Assembly: GCF_900109465.1 (NCBI RefSeq)
Contig: NZ_FOAZ01000003.1
Location: forward strand, 475,141-539,140
DNA: 64,000 nt
Origin: Streptacidiphilus jiangxiensis
GTDB taxonomy: Bacteria; Actinomycetota; Actinomycetes; Streptomycetales; Streptomycetaceae
Direction: 5' to 3'
Part shown: positions 10,147-19,104 of the stretch, in pieces
Layout: the number at the start of each line of letters is the position of its first letter
Position numbering within the stretch: the first letter of the stretch is position 1
Made by a program: the position numbers and the translations under genes
The notes under the pieces: generated by a model
What the model saw: the letters and a program-made list of their open reading frames with translations, nothing else
What the model was told of the DNA's origin: nothing
Database searches by the model: none

Positions 10147-10632
10147 GGAGCCGATTGTCGTTCCTGCCGCCGGGTGCGTCCAGGTCCGCCGCAGGAGTGA
10201 GGCGAGGCTGCGTCGCTGACGGTGCATGGCTCCGTTCGGGTGGCACACGGACGGGTGATCCTGGAGGGCCGAAAAATGCCGGATATGCCCGCCGAATGAT
10301 CGTCGGGCACATGTCGGCGAGTTAAGTGCCGAGTTCACGGGGAAAGACGGCACGTCAAAGGCGTGTCCAACAGCATGGCAGGGGACTTTGGTCATTTGTG
10401 GGCCGAGTGGGGAGGCGGCGGCGAAAATGGGTAAATCCCCTACGGACACGGAGCATTCGTGCTTCGCTGCTTCCTGAGTCCCCGAATGTCTCTCCGCCGC
10501 GGCGGACTTCGTTCCGCTCATGCCATTCATGCCATTGCCATGTCATGTCATCTCTTCATGTCTCGCAGCATGTCACGGCAGGTCGGTCCCCGCCCCGGCG
10601 TTGTCGAGTGACCCGAGTACGCGGAGCCGAGA
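10147..10632. other. Intergenic region with CATG-rich repeats
   Basis: 486 bp between divergent genes. Locally A+T-richer than the average. Positions 10519-10577 contain a run of short CATG-type repeats (CATGCCATT twice, then CATGT several times). No convincing ORF. Must contain promoters for the FHA gene and the DUF2617 gene; I cannot assign hexamers securely. Confidence 0.5.
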
Positions 10633-11151
10633 ATGCTCACCACCCTCCACACGACCTATACCGACACCCGGGCCGGCGATCTGGCCTGGTGCCTGGGGAG
10701 CGGACTGCTCCCCGCGCTGGCCGTGCTCGACCTCGACCTCGGCCCCAACAGCCTGCAGCTGCGCCTTCTCGGCGCCTCCCACCAGGTGGTCCTGGACACG
10801 GGCGAGCAGGGCCAGGACGCCTGTGTCGAGACCGTCGCCTGCATGCCGGGGCGTCGTACCCCGCTGCCCGCCCGTGCCGCCGAGCACGTGCGCGGCTGGG
10901 AGTACGAATTCGCTGCACGCATCGAAAAACTGACGAAATACGAGTTCGACTGCCGGGCCCAGGAGTTGCTGGCGCTGGTGGAGAACCATCCGCACGGCCT
11001 GGCCGGCGTCTTCCCCGGCGACCCGAATGCCTTCACCGCGCTGCTCGCGGGCGGCGACGAGCAGGGCATCCTCTGGCGCACCTGGCACGCCTATCCGCAG
11101 GAGGGCCGATTGGTCTGCACCCGGTCGACACTGCGACGCCGCGACTGGTAG
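10633..11151 (+). CDS. DUF2617 family protein
   Basis: 172 residues, beginning MLTTLHTTYTDTRAGDLAW. The DUF2617 family is actinobacterial, of unknown function, and is usually found directly upstream of the membrane-bound spermidine-synthase-like gene, as here (126-bp gap). No signal peptide or membrane segment. Ribosome site is weak (GCGGAGCCGAGA before the ATG). Confidence 0.82.
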   Translation: MLTTLHTTYTDTRAGDLAWCLGSGLLPALAVLDLDLGPNSLQLRLLGASHQVVLDTGEQGQDACVETVACMPGRRTPLPARAAEHVRGWEYEFAARIEKLTKYEFDCRAQELLALVENHPHGLAGVFPGDPNAFTALLAGGDEQGILWRTWHAYPQEGRLVCTRSTLRRRDW

Positions 11152-11277
11152 CCCACCCGGCCGGAACTGTCGGGTGATTGGGTGATTGGCGCAGATGTCC
11201 GTCCGGTCAATGCGACGACATGCGGTTCACCCGTCGGGGCGCAGAGCCCTGACGGGTCCGTCGCCTAGCGTTTCTTC

Positions 11278-12765
11278 GTGATCAACCCCACTCCCCGGGC
11301 CGCCCGGTTGCTGGTGCTGCTCGCGGCGTTCGTCTGCGCCGCGTGCGGGTTGGTCTACGAGCTGGAACTGGTCGCCCTCGGCAGCTACCTGCTGGGCGAC
11401 TCGGTCACCGAGGCCTCCGTCGTCCTCTCGGTGATGGTCTGCGCCATGGGCGTCGGCTCGCTGCTGGCCAAACGGTTCACACTGCGGCCGGCCGCGTCCT
11501 TCGCGCTCGTCGAGAGCCTGCTGGCGCTCGTCGGCGGCCTCTCGGTCATCGCGCTCTACGGCTGCTTCGTCTGGCTCGGCCACTACCAGGCGGCGCTCGT
11601 CGGCTTCGCCTCCCTCATCGGCCTGCTGATCGGCGCGGAAATCCCGTTGCTGATGACGCTGATGCAACGGATCCGCCGACAGGAGGCCGGCCGCGCCGTC
11701 GCCGACCTCTTCGCCGCCGACTACGTCGGCGCACTGGTCGGCGGCCTCGCCTTCCCCTTCCTGTTGCTGCCCACCCTCGGCCAGCTCACCGGCGCGCTGC
11801 TGACCGGCGTGGTCAACACCGTCGCCGGCGGGCTGATCGCCTTCTGGCTGTTCCGCGCCGAGCCGGCGCCGCGGGTGCGGCTGCTGCTCGGGCTGTGCAG
11901 CGGGGCCGTCGTGGTGGTGCTCGCCCTCGCCTGGGCCGGCAGCGGCGCGTTCGAGCGCGCGGCGCAACGTCGCCTCTACGGCGGCCCGGTGCGGGTCAGC
12001 CTGCAGAGCAGGTTCCAGCAGATCGTGCTCACCGGCGGGACCGGGCCGGACGCGGACACGGCGCAGACCGCCCGGCTCTATTTGGCCGGCCACCTCGCCG
12101 TCTGCGGCCGGGACCAGGCGGCCTATCACGCCGCCCTCACCGGCCCCGCCCTGCGCGGCGGCCCGCGCGCCCGCGTTCTGGTCCTCGGCGGCGGCGACGG
12201 CCTGGCTGCCCGTCATGTCCTGGGCGCCCCCGGCGTCCGTCGGGTCACCGTCGTCGAACAGGACCCCCTGCTGCTGCGGCTCGCCGAGGCGGATCCGGTG
12301 CTGCGCAGTCTGAACGCGGGCGCGCTGGCCGACCCCCGGGTGCGGACCGTCACCGCGGACGCCTTCGGCTGGCTCCGCACGGCGCCCCGGCAGGAGCGCC
12401 CTTACGACGTCATCGTCGCGGACCTGCCCTCGGCCGGGCAGGACACCGCGGACAAGCTCTACACCCGCGAGTTCTACGGGCTCGTCCGCCGCATGCTGGC
12501 GCCCGGAGGGCGCCTCGTCGTCCACGCCGGCACCCGGCTCTGGTCCGTTGCGGACACCCTCCGCGCGGTCGGCCTCCGCCCCGCGGGCTACGCGGCCACG
12601 GGCACCAACCCCACCTGCGCCGACCCCCCGTTTACTCCGGCCACCTGGCACTTCGTCCTCGCCTCCGAGGCCCCGCTCCCGCGTGACGTGTTGCGCGGAG
12701 TGGATCCGCTGACGGAACCCTCGGGACTGCCGCCCCGGGTCGCGACGCTGCTGGGGCCACCGTGA
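11278..12765 (+). CDS. Membrane-fused spermidine synthase-like protein
   Basis: 495 residues. The first 240 residues contain about seven hydrophobic segments; the rest is a spermidine-synthase/methyltransferase Rossmann domain with the nucleotide-type motif VLVLGGGDGLAARHV near residue 300 and DVIVADLPSAGQD near 380. Family: fused polyamine aminopropyltransferase-like integral membrane proteins. Whether it makes polyamines is unknown; the catalytic Asp of soluble spermidine synthases appears kept in VIVADLPSA. Starts with GTG; TAGCGT ends 6 nt upstream and there is no Shine-Dalgarno, so probably leaderless. Follows DUF2617. Confidence 0.85.
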   Translation: MINPTPRAARLLVLLAAFVCAACGLVYELELVALGSYLLGDSVTEASVVLSVMVCAMGVGSLLAKRFTLRPAASFALVESLLALVGGLSVIALYGCFVWLGHYQAALVGFASLIGLLIGAEIPLLMTLMQRIRRQEAGRAVADLFAADYVGALVGGLAFPFLLLPTLGQLTGALLTGVVNTVAGGLIAFWLFRAEPAPRVRLLLGLCSGAVVVVLALAWAGSGAFERAAQRRLYGGPVRVSLQSRFQQIVLTGGTGPDADTAQTARLYLAGHLAVCGRDQAAYHAALTGPALRGGPRARVLVLGGGDGLAARHVLGAPGVRRVTVVEQDPLLLRLAEADPVLRSLNAGALADPRVRTVTADAFGWLRTAPRQERPYDVIVADLPSAGQDTADKLYTREFYGLVRRMLAPGGRLVVHAGTRLWSVADTLRAVGLRPAGYAATGTNPTCADPPFTPATWHFVLASEAPLPRDVLRGVDPLTEPSGLPPRVATLLGPP

Positions 12766-12868
12766 ACTCTGAGCCGGAGCGAGGCCGACCCGGCCTGCGC
12801 CGACGCGGCGGAGCCGCAAATCGGCAGAGCCCCGCGCCCTTGACGGTGCACGGGTAGGCTCAGCAGGC

Positions 12869-13747
12869 ATGGAGCATGAGGTGTTGGTGCCGCTGTCGCC
12901 GCAGGCGCTCCGGGGGGCCCTGGACCGCCCCGCGCTGCTGGCTGTGTGCCTGCCCGGGTTCACGTCCGACGAGGACGGGGAGAGCCCGCTCGCGGGGCGG
13001 CTGAAGCTGCGTGTCGGCAGCACCTCCATCACCTATCGCGGTGCGCTGACGCGCCTGGACGCCGGCGCGGACCCGGACGAGTTCCTGTTCGGGCTCGACG
13101 GCCGCCAGGCCGTGGGCCCGGGGAGTGTCGCCGGCACCGTGCGCCTGCGGCTGGACGCCGACACCGACGACCCGGGGCTCGAGACCCGGGTGACGTTCCT
13201 GACGTCGGTTCAGGGCAGCGGGCGGATCGAGGAGGTCTCCGGCTCCGCGCTGCAGACGGCCGTGCGGCGCCTGCTGGACCGCTTCTGCCTGGAGCTCGCC
13301 GAGCGCGCCGAGGACCCGGCCGTCCCGGGGACCGACGCCGGCGAGTTCTTCCTCGTCGAGGGGCTGGTCGAGGGCCTGGGCGACCTGAACGACCTCGGCC
13401 CCCTGGAGGAGGAACTCCAGGACCTCGCCGCGCTGCCCGAGTTCTCCGAGCTGGACGGGCTGGCCTCGCCCACGGGGCCGACGGCGGATCCCGCCCGGCG
13501 GCACATCGTCGGCCGGTCCGCGGAGGAGGTCGACCACGCGCCGCCGCGCGGCCGGTACGCCCCCGCACTGCCCGCGCGCAGCGCGCGTTCGCGCGCGTCC
13601 GCCCGTTGGTTGAACCCGGAGCCGCGGATGGGCGAGCCGCCGGTCGTTCCCTCGGACCGCATCCCCACGCCGTGGATCGTGGGAGGAGGCGTCGCCCTTC
13701 TCGGCGGCGCGGTGATCCTCGTCCGCGCCCTGCGCCGCTCCCGCTGA
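12869..13747 (+). CDS. SRPBCC (CoxG-like) domain protein with C-terminal membrane anchor
   Basis: 292 residues. The first 170 or so look like an SRPBCC / carbon-monoxide-dehydrogenase subunit G-type lipid- or ligand-binding domain (MEHEVLVPLSPQALRGALD; VQGSGRIEEVSGSALQTAV), followed by a disordered Pro/Arg-rich linker and a single transmembrane helix near residues 268-285. So a cytoplasmic binding domain tethered to the membrane. The exact ligand is unknown. TAGGCT (12855-12860) precedes the ATG by 8 nt. The stop codon lies inside a tandem 17-bp repeat. Confidence 0.75.
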   Translation: MEHEVLVPLSPQALRGALDRPALLAVCLPGFTSDEDGESPLAGRLKLRVGSTSITYRGALTRLDAGADPDEFLFGLDGRQAVGPGSVAGTVRLRLDADTDDPGLETRVTFLTSVQGSGRIEEVSGSALQTAVRRLLDRFCLELAERAEDPAVPGTDAGEFFLVEGLVEGLGDLNDLGPLEEELQDLAALPEFSELDGLASPTGPTADPARRHIVGRSAEEVDHAPPRGRYAPALPARSARSRASARWLNPEPRMGEPPVVPSDRIPTPWIVGGGVALLGGAVILVRALRRSR

Positions 13748-13785
13748 CACACCGCTCCCGTTGACACACCGCTTCCGCTGACACG
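13735..13785 (+). repeat. Three tandem 17-bp units over a stop codon
   Basis: Units at 13735-13751, 13752-13768 and 13769-13785, consensus CCGCTCCCGCTGACACA, differ at 1-3 positions. The first includes the TGA of the upstream gene; units two and three look like copied 3' ends. Confidence 0.9.
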
Positions 13786-13815
13786 ACGGACATCCACCGA
13801 AGGGACCGACCGACC

Positions 13816-14676
13816 GTGCTCCACCCCGCCCCCGTCCTGCTCACCGCGGGCGACGTGGCCGTGAGCGTCCTGCCCGACGCGGGCTGCCGTCTCGGCAGCC
13901 TGCGCATCGGCGCGCACGAGCTGCTGCGCACGGCGCAGGAGATCGACGACCCGGCCGCAGACGTCTTCGGGTACGGCTCGTTCCCGATGGTGCCGTGGGC
14001 GGGGCGGGTGGATCGCGGGCTGTTCAACAACGGACCGGTGCGGCACCGGCTGCCCGTGGACCTGACCCCGCACGCCGCGCACGGCACCGCCGTGCGCAGT
14101 CGCTGGCGTACCGCCGCGGCGCCGGCCGTCACCGACGAGGGGACGACGGCCGCTTTCGTCCTGGAGCTGGCCGATCCGTGGCCCTATCCGGGCCGGGTGA
14201 CCCAGCTGTTCGAGCTGACGCCGGAGCGGCTGCGGACCACACTCTCGGTCGAGGCCCTGCGCGACTCGTTCCCGGCGCAGGCCGGCTGGCACCCGTGGTT
14301 CCGCAAGTGGCTGCGCGACGGCGGGCCGCAGGCGTCGCTCGACTTCGCGCCCGCCTGGCAGGAGGAGCGCGGCGCCGACCACCTGCCCACAGGCCGACGC
14401 ATCGACCCGCAGCCGGGGCCCTGGGACGACTGCTTCGCCTTCCCGGACGGCGTCGACGTCACCGTGCGCTGGGGGGAGGAGCTGGCGCTGCGCGTCACCA
14501 GCGACTGCGCCTGGGCCGTGGTCTTCGACGAACAGGCCGACGCGCTCTGCGTCGAGCCGCAGTCGGGTCCGCCCAACGGGCTCAACAGCGCTCCGCACCT
14601 GGTCACCCCGATCGAGCCGCTCGAGGTCAGCACCACCTGGACCTGGCGTCGCGGCAGCGCCCGGCACAGCGGTTAA
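13816..14676 (+). CDS. Aldose 1-epimerase family protein
   Basis: 286 residues of the galactose-mutarotase-like superfamily. Landmarks are HAAHGTAVRS (first active-site His region) and GWHPWFRKW (second conserved His), with a C-terminal acid. Interconverts anomers of a hexose or hexose phosphate; specificity unknown. GTG start at 13816 after AGGGAC. Only 11 bp separate its stop from the pyrE start. Confidence 0.87.
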   Translation: MLHPAPVLLTAGDVAVSVLPDAGCRLGSLRIGAHELLRTAQEIDDPAADVFGYGSFPMVPWAGRVDRGLFNNGPVRHRLPVDLTPHAAHGTAVRSRWRTAAAPAVTDEGTTAAFVLELADPWPYPGRVTQLFELTPERLRTTLSVEALRDSFPAQAGWHPWFRKWLRDGGPQASLDFAPAWQEERGADHLPTGRRIDPQPGPWDDCFAFPDGVDVTVRWGEELALRVTSDCAWAVVFDEQADALCVEPQSGPPNGLNSAPHLVTPIEPLEVSTTWTWRRGSARHSG

Positions 14677-14687
14677 GCTGGAGCCTC

Positions 14688-15224
14688 ATGAGCACCTCAC
14701 GTGACGCGCTTCTTGAAGAGATCAAGACCAAGGCCGTCGTCCACGGCAAAGTCATCCTCTCCTCCGGCCTGGAGTCGGACTACTACGTCGACCTGCGTCG
14801 TGTGACGCTCGACGGGGTGGCCGCGCCGCTCGTCGGGCAGGTCATGCTCGACCTCACCAAGGACCTCGACTTCGATGCCGTCGGCGGGCTGACCCTGGGC
14901 GCAGACCCGGTCGCCACCGCCATGCTGCACGCCTCCGCCGCGCGCGGGCAGCGCCTGGACGCCTTCGTGGTGCGCAAGGCGCAGAAGGCGCACGGCATGC
15001 AGCGTCGGATCGAGGGCACCGACGTGAAGGGCCGCCGCGTGCTGGTCGTCGAGGACACCTCCACCACCGGTGGTTCGCCGCTGACCGCGGTCGAGGCCGT
15101 CCGTGAGGCCGGCGGCGAGGTCGTGGCCGTGGCCACGATCGTCGAGCGCAGCGCCGCCCAGGCGATCGCCGACGCCGGCCTGCCCTACCTCTTCGCCTAC
15201 GAGCTCACCGACCTGGGCCTCTAA
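14688..15224 (+). CDS. pyrE: Orotate phosphoribosyltransferase
   Basis: 178 residues, normal length. Adds ribose-5-phosphate from PRPP to orotate, giving OMP in pyrimidine synthesis. The PRPP-binding motif is RVLVVEDTSTTGGS near residues 113-126; the flexible-loop lysines are in VVRKAQKAHG. Starts at ATG 14688, 11 bp after the epimerase; TAAGCT ends 8 nt before it, so it may also have its own leaderless transcript. Followed by a tandem 15-bp repeat. Confidence 0.95.
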   Translation: MSTSRDALLEEIKTKAVVHGKVILSSGLESDYYVDLRRVTLDGVAAPLVGQVMLDLTKDLDFDAVGGLTLGADPVATAMLHASAARGQRLDAFVVRKAQKAHGMQRRIEGTDVKGRRVLVVEDTSTTGGSPLTAVEAVREAGGEVVAVATIVERSAAQAIADAGLPYLFAYELTDLGL

Positions 15225-15225
15225 G

Positions 15226-15285
15226 GCCTGGGCCGGTCAGATCTGGGCCGGTCAGACCTGGGCCGGTCGGACCTGGGCCGGTCAG
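15226..15285 (+). repeat. Four tandem 15-bp units after pyrE
   Basis: Units at 15226, 15241, 15256 and 15271, consensus ACCTGGGCCGGTCAG, one or two differences each. The first starts 2 bp after the pyrE stop and resembles the last pyrE codons (ACCTGGGCCTC), suggesting expansion from the gene's own 3' end. Confidence 0.9.
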
Positions 15286-15298
15286 GTGTCCGCTCGCC

Positions 15299-15324
15299 GG
15301 ACGTCACCGCTTGCGGTGACGTCC
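15299..15324. terminator. 12-bp perfect hairpin between pyrE and dedA
   Basis: GGACGTCACCGC and its complement separated by TT. It includes the last codons and stop of the DedA gene, and lies between convergent genes, so it can end both transcripts. Confidence 0.65.
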
Positions 15325-16050
15325 GCCGCGGCCCGCCGCCACCGGGAACGGCTCCTGCGCGGGCCCGTCCGCGAGCGCGGCCTCGCCCGCGCCGTGGTCG
15401 GTGCCCTCGCGGCGACCCCGCACCATCTCGATGACGATCGGGATCACCGAGAGCAGCACGATCAGCAGCACCGCCGGGATCAGGTACTTGTCGATCACCG
15501 GGGCCATCGAATCGCCGAACTTCCAGCCGATCAGCAGCATGACCTCGGTCCACACCAGGCCGCCGACGGCGTTCCACACGAAGAACGTGCGGGCCGGCAT
15601 CTCCAGCGTTCCGGCGACGGGGTTCAGGAAGGTCCGCACGACCGGCACGAAGCGGGCCATGACCACGGCCTTGGCCGGGCCGAAGCGGTTGAAGTACTGC
15701 TCCGCCTTGACCACGTGGTCCCGCTTGAACAGCTTCGAGTTGGGGCGGTCGAACAGCCGCGAGCCGACCTTCGCGCCCAACAGGTGACCCAGCTGCGCGC
15801 CGGCGATCGCGCAGATCGGAGCGCCGACCAGCAGCGTGCCGATCGACATCTGCGTGCCGAGCAACGCCTTGCCGGCGCCGGACGCGGCGACGCCGCCGAG
15901 GATCAGCAGCGAGTCGCCGGGCAGGAAGAAGCCGATGAGCAGGCCCGTCTCGGCGAAGACGATCGCGAGCAGCCCGTAGACGCCGACCTGCGCGATCAGC
16001 GCCTTGGCGTCCAGCAGAGTGCTCAGGGAGAGCGCGAGGTTCTGGGTCAC
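15304..16050 (-). CDS. DedA family membrane protein
   Basis: 248 residues; DedA/SNARE-associated family of integral membrane proteins, now linked to lipid-carrier flipping. The family motifs are present: ETGLLIGFFLPGDSLLILGG near residues 33-52 and the basic F/Y-x-R-F-x-P signature MARFVPVVRTFLNPVAG near 135. A basic tail (GGRGGRHRKR) ends it. GTG start; TACTCT on the minus strand ends 6 nt upstream without a Shine-Dalgarno, another leaderless candidate. Confidence 0.9.
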   Translation of the reverse strand: MTQNLALSLSTLLDAKALIAQVGVYGLLAIVFAETGLLIGFFLPGDSLLILGGVAASGAGKALLGTQMSIGTLLVGAPICAIAGAQLGHLLGAKVGSRLFDRPNSKLFKRDHVVKAEQYFNRFGPAKAVVMARFVPVVRTFLNPVAGTLEMPARTFFVWNAVGGLVWTEVMLLIGWKFGDSMAPVIDKYLIPAVLLIVLLSVIPIVIEMVRGRREGTDHGAGEAALADGPAQEPFPVAAGRGGRHRKR

Positions 16051-16261
16051 CCGCGCAGAGTAGCGGGCGCGGGTGTCCGCACGCTGTGGCGCCCGCTGTC
16101 CGCCGGGGGCGGGCGAGGACCTAGGTCACCCGCTGACCTGCCCTGTGGCGGGATGAAGGGCTTGCGCCGCAATGCGAGAATGGCGCTCGGTGCCCGGTCG
16201 ACGACGTCCGGCGTCAGCACCTTCCCCATTGCGTAGACGCCCACGACAGGAGCGGATTCGA

Positions 16262-17284
16262 ATGCCTATCGCAACGCCCGAGGTCTACAACGAGATGCTG
16301 GACCGGGCCAAGGCAGGCAAGTTCGCCTACCCCGCCATCAACGTCACCTCTTCGCAGACCCTGCACGCGGCTCTGCGCGGCTTCGCCGAGGCCGAGAGCG
16401 ACGGCATCATCCAGATCTCGACCGGTGGCGCCGAGTTCCTGGGAGGCCAGCACAACAAGGACATGGTGACCGGTGCGGTCGCCCTGGCCGAGTTCGCGCA
16501 CATCGTGGCCGCCAAGTACGACATCACCGTCGCGCTGCACACCGACCACTGCCCGAAGGACAAGCTGGACGGCTACGTCCGCCCGCTGCTGGCGATCTCC
16601 GCGGAGCGCGTGGCCCGCGGCGAGAACCCGCTCTTCCAGTCGCACATGTGGGACGGCTCCGCCGAGACCCTGGCCGACAACCTCGCCATCGGCGAGGAGC
16701 TGCTGGCCCAGGCCCGCGCCGCGAAGATCATCCTCGAGGTCGAGATCACCCCGACCGGTGGCGAGGAGGACGGCGTCTCCCACGAGATCAACGACTCGCT
16801 CTACACGACCGTCAACGACGCCGTCCGCACCGCCGAGGCCCTGGGCCTGGGCGAGAAGGGCCGCTACCTGCTGGCCGCCTCCTTCGGCAACGTCCACGGC
16901 GTCTACAAGCCGGGCAACGTCGTGCTCAAGCCGGAGCTGCTGCGCGAGCTGCAGGACGCGATCGGCAAGCAGTACGGCAAGACCGACCCGTTCGACTTCG
17001 TCTTCCACGGCGGCTCCGGCTCGACCGCCGAGGAGATCGAGACCGCGCTGGAGAACGGCGTCGTCAAGATGAACCTCGACACCGACACCCAGTACGCCTT
17101 CACCCGCCCGGTCGTGGACCACATGTTCCGCAACTACGACGGTGTGCTGAAGGTCGACGGCGAGGTCGGCAAGAAGAACACCTACGACCCGCGCACCTGG
17201 GGCAAGCTGGCCGAGGCCGGCATGGCCGCGCGCGTCCTCGAGGCCGCGAAGCAGCTCCGTTCGGCGGGCAACAAGCTGAAGTAG
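16262..17284 (+). CDS. fba: Fructose-bisphosphate aldolase, class II
   Basis: 340 residues, right length for the class IIA enzyme. Cleaves fructose 1,6-bisphosphate to DHAP and glyceraldehyde 3-phosphate in glycolysis/gluconeogenesis. Catalytic D95 and zinc ligand H96 are in HTDHC; further metal/phosphate-site motifs are EVEITPTGGEEDG, FGNVHGVYKPG and FHGGSGS. AGGAG lies before the ATG. Ends at a very strong hairpin. Confidence 0.97.
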   Translation: MPIATPEVYNEMLDRAKAGKFAYPAINVTSSQTLHAALRGFAEAESDGIIQISTGGAEFLGGQHNKDMVTGAVALAEFAHIVAAKYDITVALHTDHCPKDKLDGYVRPLLAISAERVARGENPLFQSHMWDGSAETLADNLAIGEELLAQARAAKIILEVEITPTGGEEDGVSHEINDSLYTTVNDAVRTAEALGLGEKGRYLLAASFGNVHGVYKPGNVVLKPELLRELQDAIGKQYGKTDPFDFVFHGGSGSTAEEIETALENGVVKMNLDTDTQYAFTRPVVDHMFRNYDGVLKVDGEVGKKNTYDPRTWGKLAEAGMAARVLEAAKQLRSAGNKLK

Positions 17285-17286
17285 TC

Positions 17287-17335
17287 ACATGAGGAGGGCC
17301 CGGCACCGCTGCGCGGTGCCGGGCCCTCCTCATGT
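17287..17335. terminator. Very long perfect hairpin terminator
   Basis: A perfect 23-bp stem with a 3-nt loop (TGC) between convergent fba and the DUF3151 gene; no U-tract. One of the strongest hairpins in the window. Confidence 0.9.
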
Positions 17336-17344
17336 CTGCGGCGG

Positions 17345-17764
17345 CTACTGCTTGAGCTCGGTGTAGGCCTCGGGGCTGCTGTCCTTCAGGAAGGTCCAGC
17401 AGCGGTTCGCCTCGTCGGTCTCGCCGATGGAGTCGGCGGCGCGGGCGAGCGCGGCCAGGCAGCGCAGGAAGCCGCGGTTGGCGCGGTGCTCCCACGGGAC
17501 CGGCCCGTGGCCCTTCCAGCCGGCGCGACGCAGCTGGTCCAGGCCGCGGTGGTAGCCCGTGCGCGCGTAGGCGTAGGACTCCACGACGCGCCCCGCGGCG
17601 AACGACTCGTCCGCGAGCTGCGCCCAGGCGAGCGAGAAGGTGGGGTGCGCCGCCGCGATCTGCGCGGGCGACGCGGACTGCTCGGCCATCTGCTGGTACG
17701 GCTGCTCGTCCTCGGGCAGGAGGGTCGGCTCCGGGCCGCCGAGCAGGTTCTCGTGAATGGACAT
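17345..17764 (-). CDS. DUF3151 family protein
   Basis: 139 residues, actinobacterial DUF3151, normally located next to fba as here. Helical, TPR-like composition (NPxFAxAWAxLA-like: TFSLAWAQLADESF, AYARTGYHRGLDQLRRAGWKG). Cytoplasmic, function unknown. ATG at 17764. Confidence 0.85.
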   Translation of the reverse strand: MSIHENLLGGPEPTLLPEDEQPYQQMAEQSASPAQIAAAHPTFSLAWAQLADESFAAGRVVESYAYARTGYHRGLDQLRRAGWKGHGPVPWEHRANRGFLRCLAALARAADSIGETDEANRCWTFLKDSSPEAYTELKQ

Positions 17765-17917
17765 GCCTGCCAGTCTGCCATTCCGGCGATTCGGCGGAAG
17801 AGCAGAGCTGTTCTGTCACGGTTCGACGACATCCGGCGCTGCGCTGGAACTCGGTCGTGCCCGGGTGGCATCCTCCGGTGCAGCTAGAGCATCAGTGCAC
17901 GTCACAGGGGGACGATC

Positions 17918-19003
17918 GTGGGCAGAGCAAGTGCTCTCCTGGCCGCATTCTGTCTGTTCGTCGGAGGTGTCTGGGCCGTCGCGACGACCACGTGGGCGCC
18001 TCCCTCGGCCGTCGCCGCGACGCCCTCCGCTCCGGTCACGACGGCGGGACCCTCGCCGAAGCCCTCGGCCTCGGCCACGCCCGCACTGTGGACCCGGAGC
18101 ACCCTGCGCACCTACCTCGTCGCGGAGCTGAACCGTACGGATCCCGGCGTGGCCCTGGACGACCTGGAGCACATCACCCGGGTCCAACCGCAGGTCAGCC
18201 GGTTCTGCCACCCCGTCGCGCACGACCTCGGGCACGCGGCGCTGAAGAAGTACGGCAGCTTCGGCAAGGCCGCCGCCTTCCGCAACGACGTCTGCGGGTC
18301 GGGCTATCTGCACGGCATCGTCGAGGAGACGCTGTCCCAGAGTCCCGATCCGGTGGCCGCCGTCACCACGCTGTGCGCGCCGCAGATGTCGGCCTCGTGC
18401 ATCCACGGCATCGGGCACGGCGCGATGTTCGTCTCGCACCTGGACGTGCCCCGGGCGGAGCGTCTCTGTGACCGCTTCGGGCAGACCTACCAGGTGGTGG
18501 CCTGCTCGGAGGGCGTCTTCATGCAGCTGTTCGAGCCGGACGAGGACGACCCCGCGGCACTCGCCCAGCTGCCCGCGCAGCGCCTGGCGGCGGAGCCGCT
18601 GTACCCGTGCCCGGAGCAGCCCTCGATCTTCCAGTCCGCCTGCTACTTCTACGCCCCGATCTACTACCTGCAGACGCACGACTACGTGAACCACCCGGAC
18701 AGCTTCGTCCAGGCGCTGCGCTGGTGCCTGAACGCGCCGACCGCGGACGGGCAGCAGTCCTGCACCCGGGGGACCGGCTCCCGGCTGCTCAAGTACAACG
18801 TCGACCGCCCGGCGTGGACGGCGGCCCAGTGCGAGGCGGCTCCCTCGGCCTGGCAGCGGCCGGCCTGCGTGGGCGGAATGGTCAGCTACTGGAACGTCAA
18901 CTTCCATGACAAGTCGGCCCGGACGAAGCTCTGCCCGCAGCTCTCCGGTGAGGCCGCGGTCGCCTGCCGATCCGCTTCCGGTGGCAGCACCTCGGCCGAC
19001 TGA
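17918..19003 (+). CDS. Secreted protein with seven two-cysteine repeats and a His cluster
   Basis: 361 residues, GTG start with AGGGGGA upstream. N-terminal signal peptide (hydrophobic 5-22), then a Pro/Ser/Thr linker to about residue 57. The mature part has 14 cysteines at 97/126, 153/161, 184/196, 231/242, 270/282, 305/317 and 339/350: seven pairs, six of them 8-12 residues apart, with the second Cys recurring every 33-46 residues, often as [A/S]C-x-x-G. This is the pattern expected of disulfide-stapled alpha/alpha repeats. The first repeat has His98, 102 and 106 at i, i+4, i+8 (CHPVAHDLGH), with H132, H163 and H167 in HG motifs: a possible metal or haem site. I know no named family. Followed by a DoxX-Rieske fusion gene in the same direction, suggesting an extracytoplasmic redox role; this is inference. 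Confidence 0.8.
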   Translation: MGRASALLAAFCLFVGGVWAVATTTWAPPSAVAATPSAPVTTAGPSPKPSASATPALWTRSTLRTYLVAELNRTDPGVALDDLEHITRVQPQVSRFCHPVAHDLGHAALKKYGSFGKAAAFRNDVCGSGYLHGIVEETLSQSPDPVAAVTTLCAPQMSASCIHGIGHGAMFVSHLDVPRAERLCDRFGQTYQVVACSEGVFMQLFEPDEDDPAALAQLPAQRLAAEPLYPCPEQPSIFQSACYFYAPIYYLQTHDYVNHPDSFVQALRWCLNAPTADGQQSCTRGTGSRLLKYNVDRPAWTAAQCEAAPSAWQRPACVGGMVSYWNVNFHDKSARTKLCPQLSGEAAVACRSASGGSTSAD

Positions 19004-19104
19004 TCCCCGACCGACGCCGGATCCGATCCCCGACCGACGGTCGGCCGCAGGCCCGGCCGCCTCCGGCGGCGCGACCGACGCCGAGCAGGACCTGCGACGA
19101 CCGA

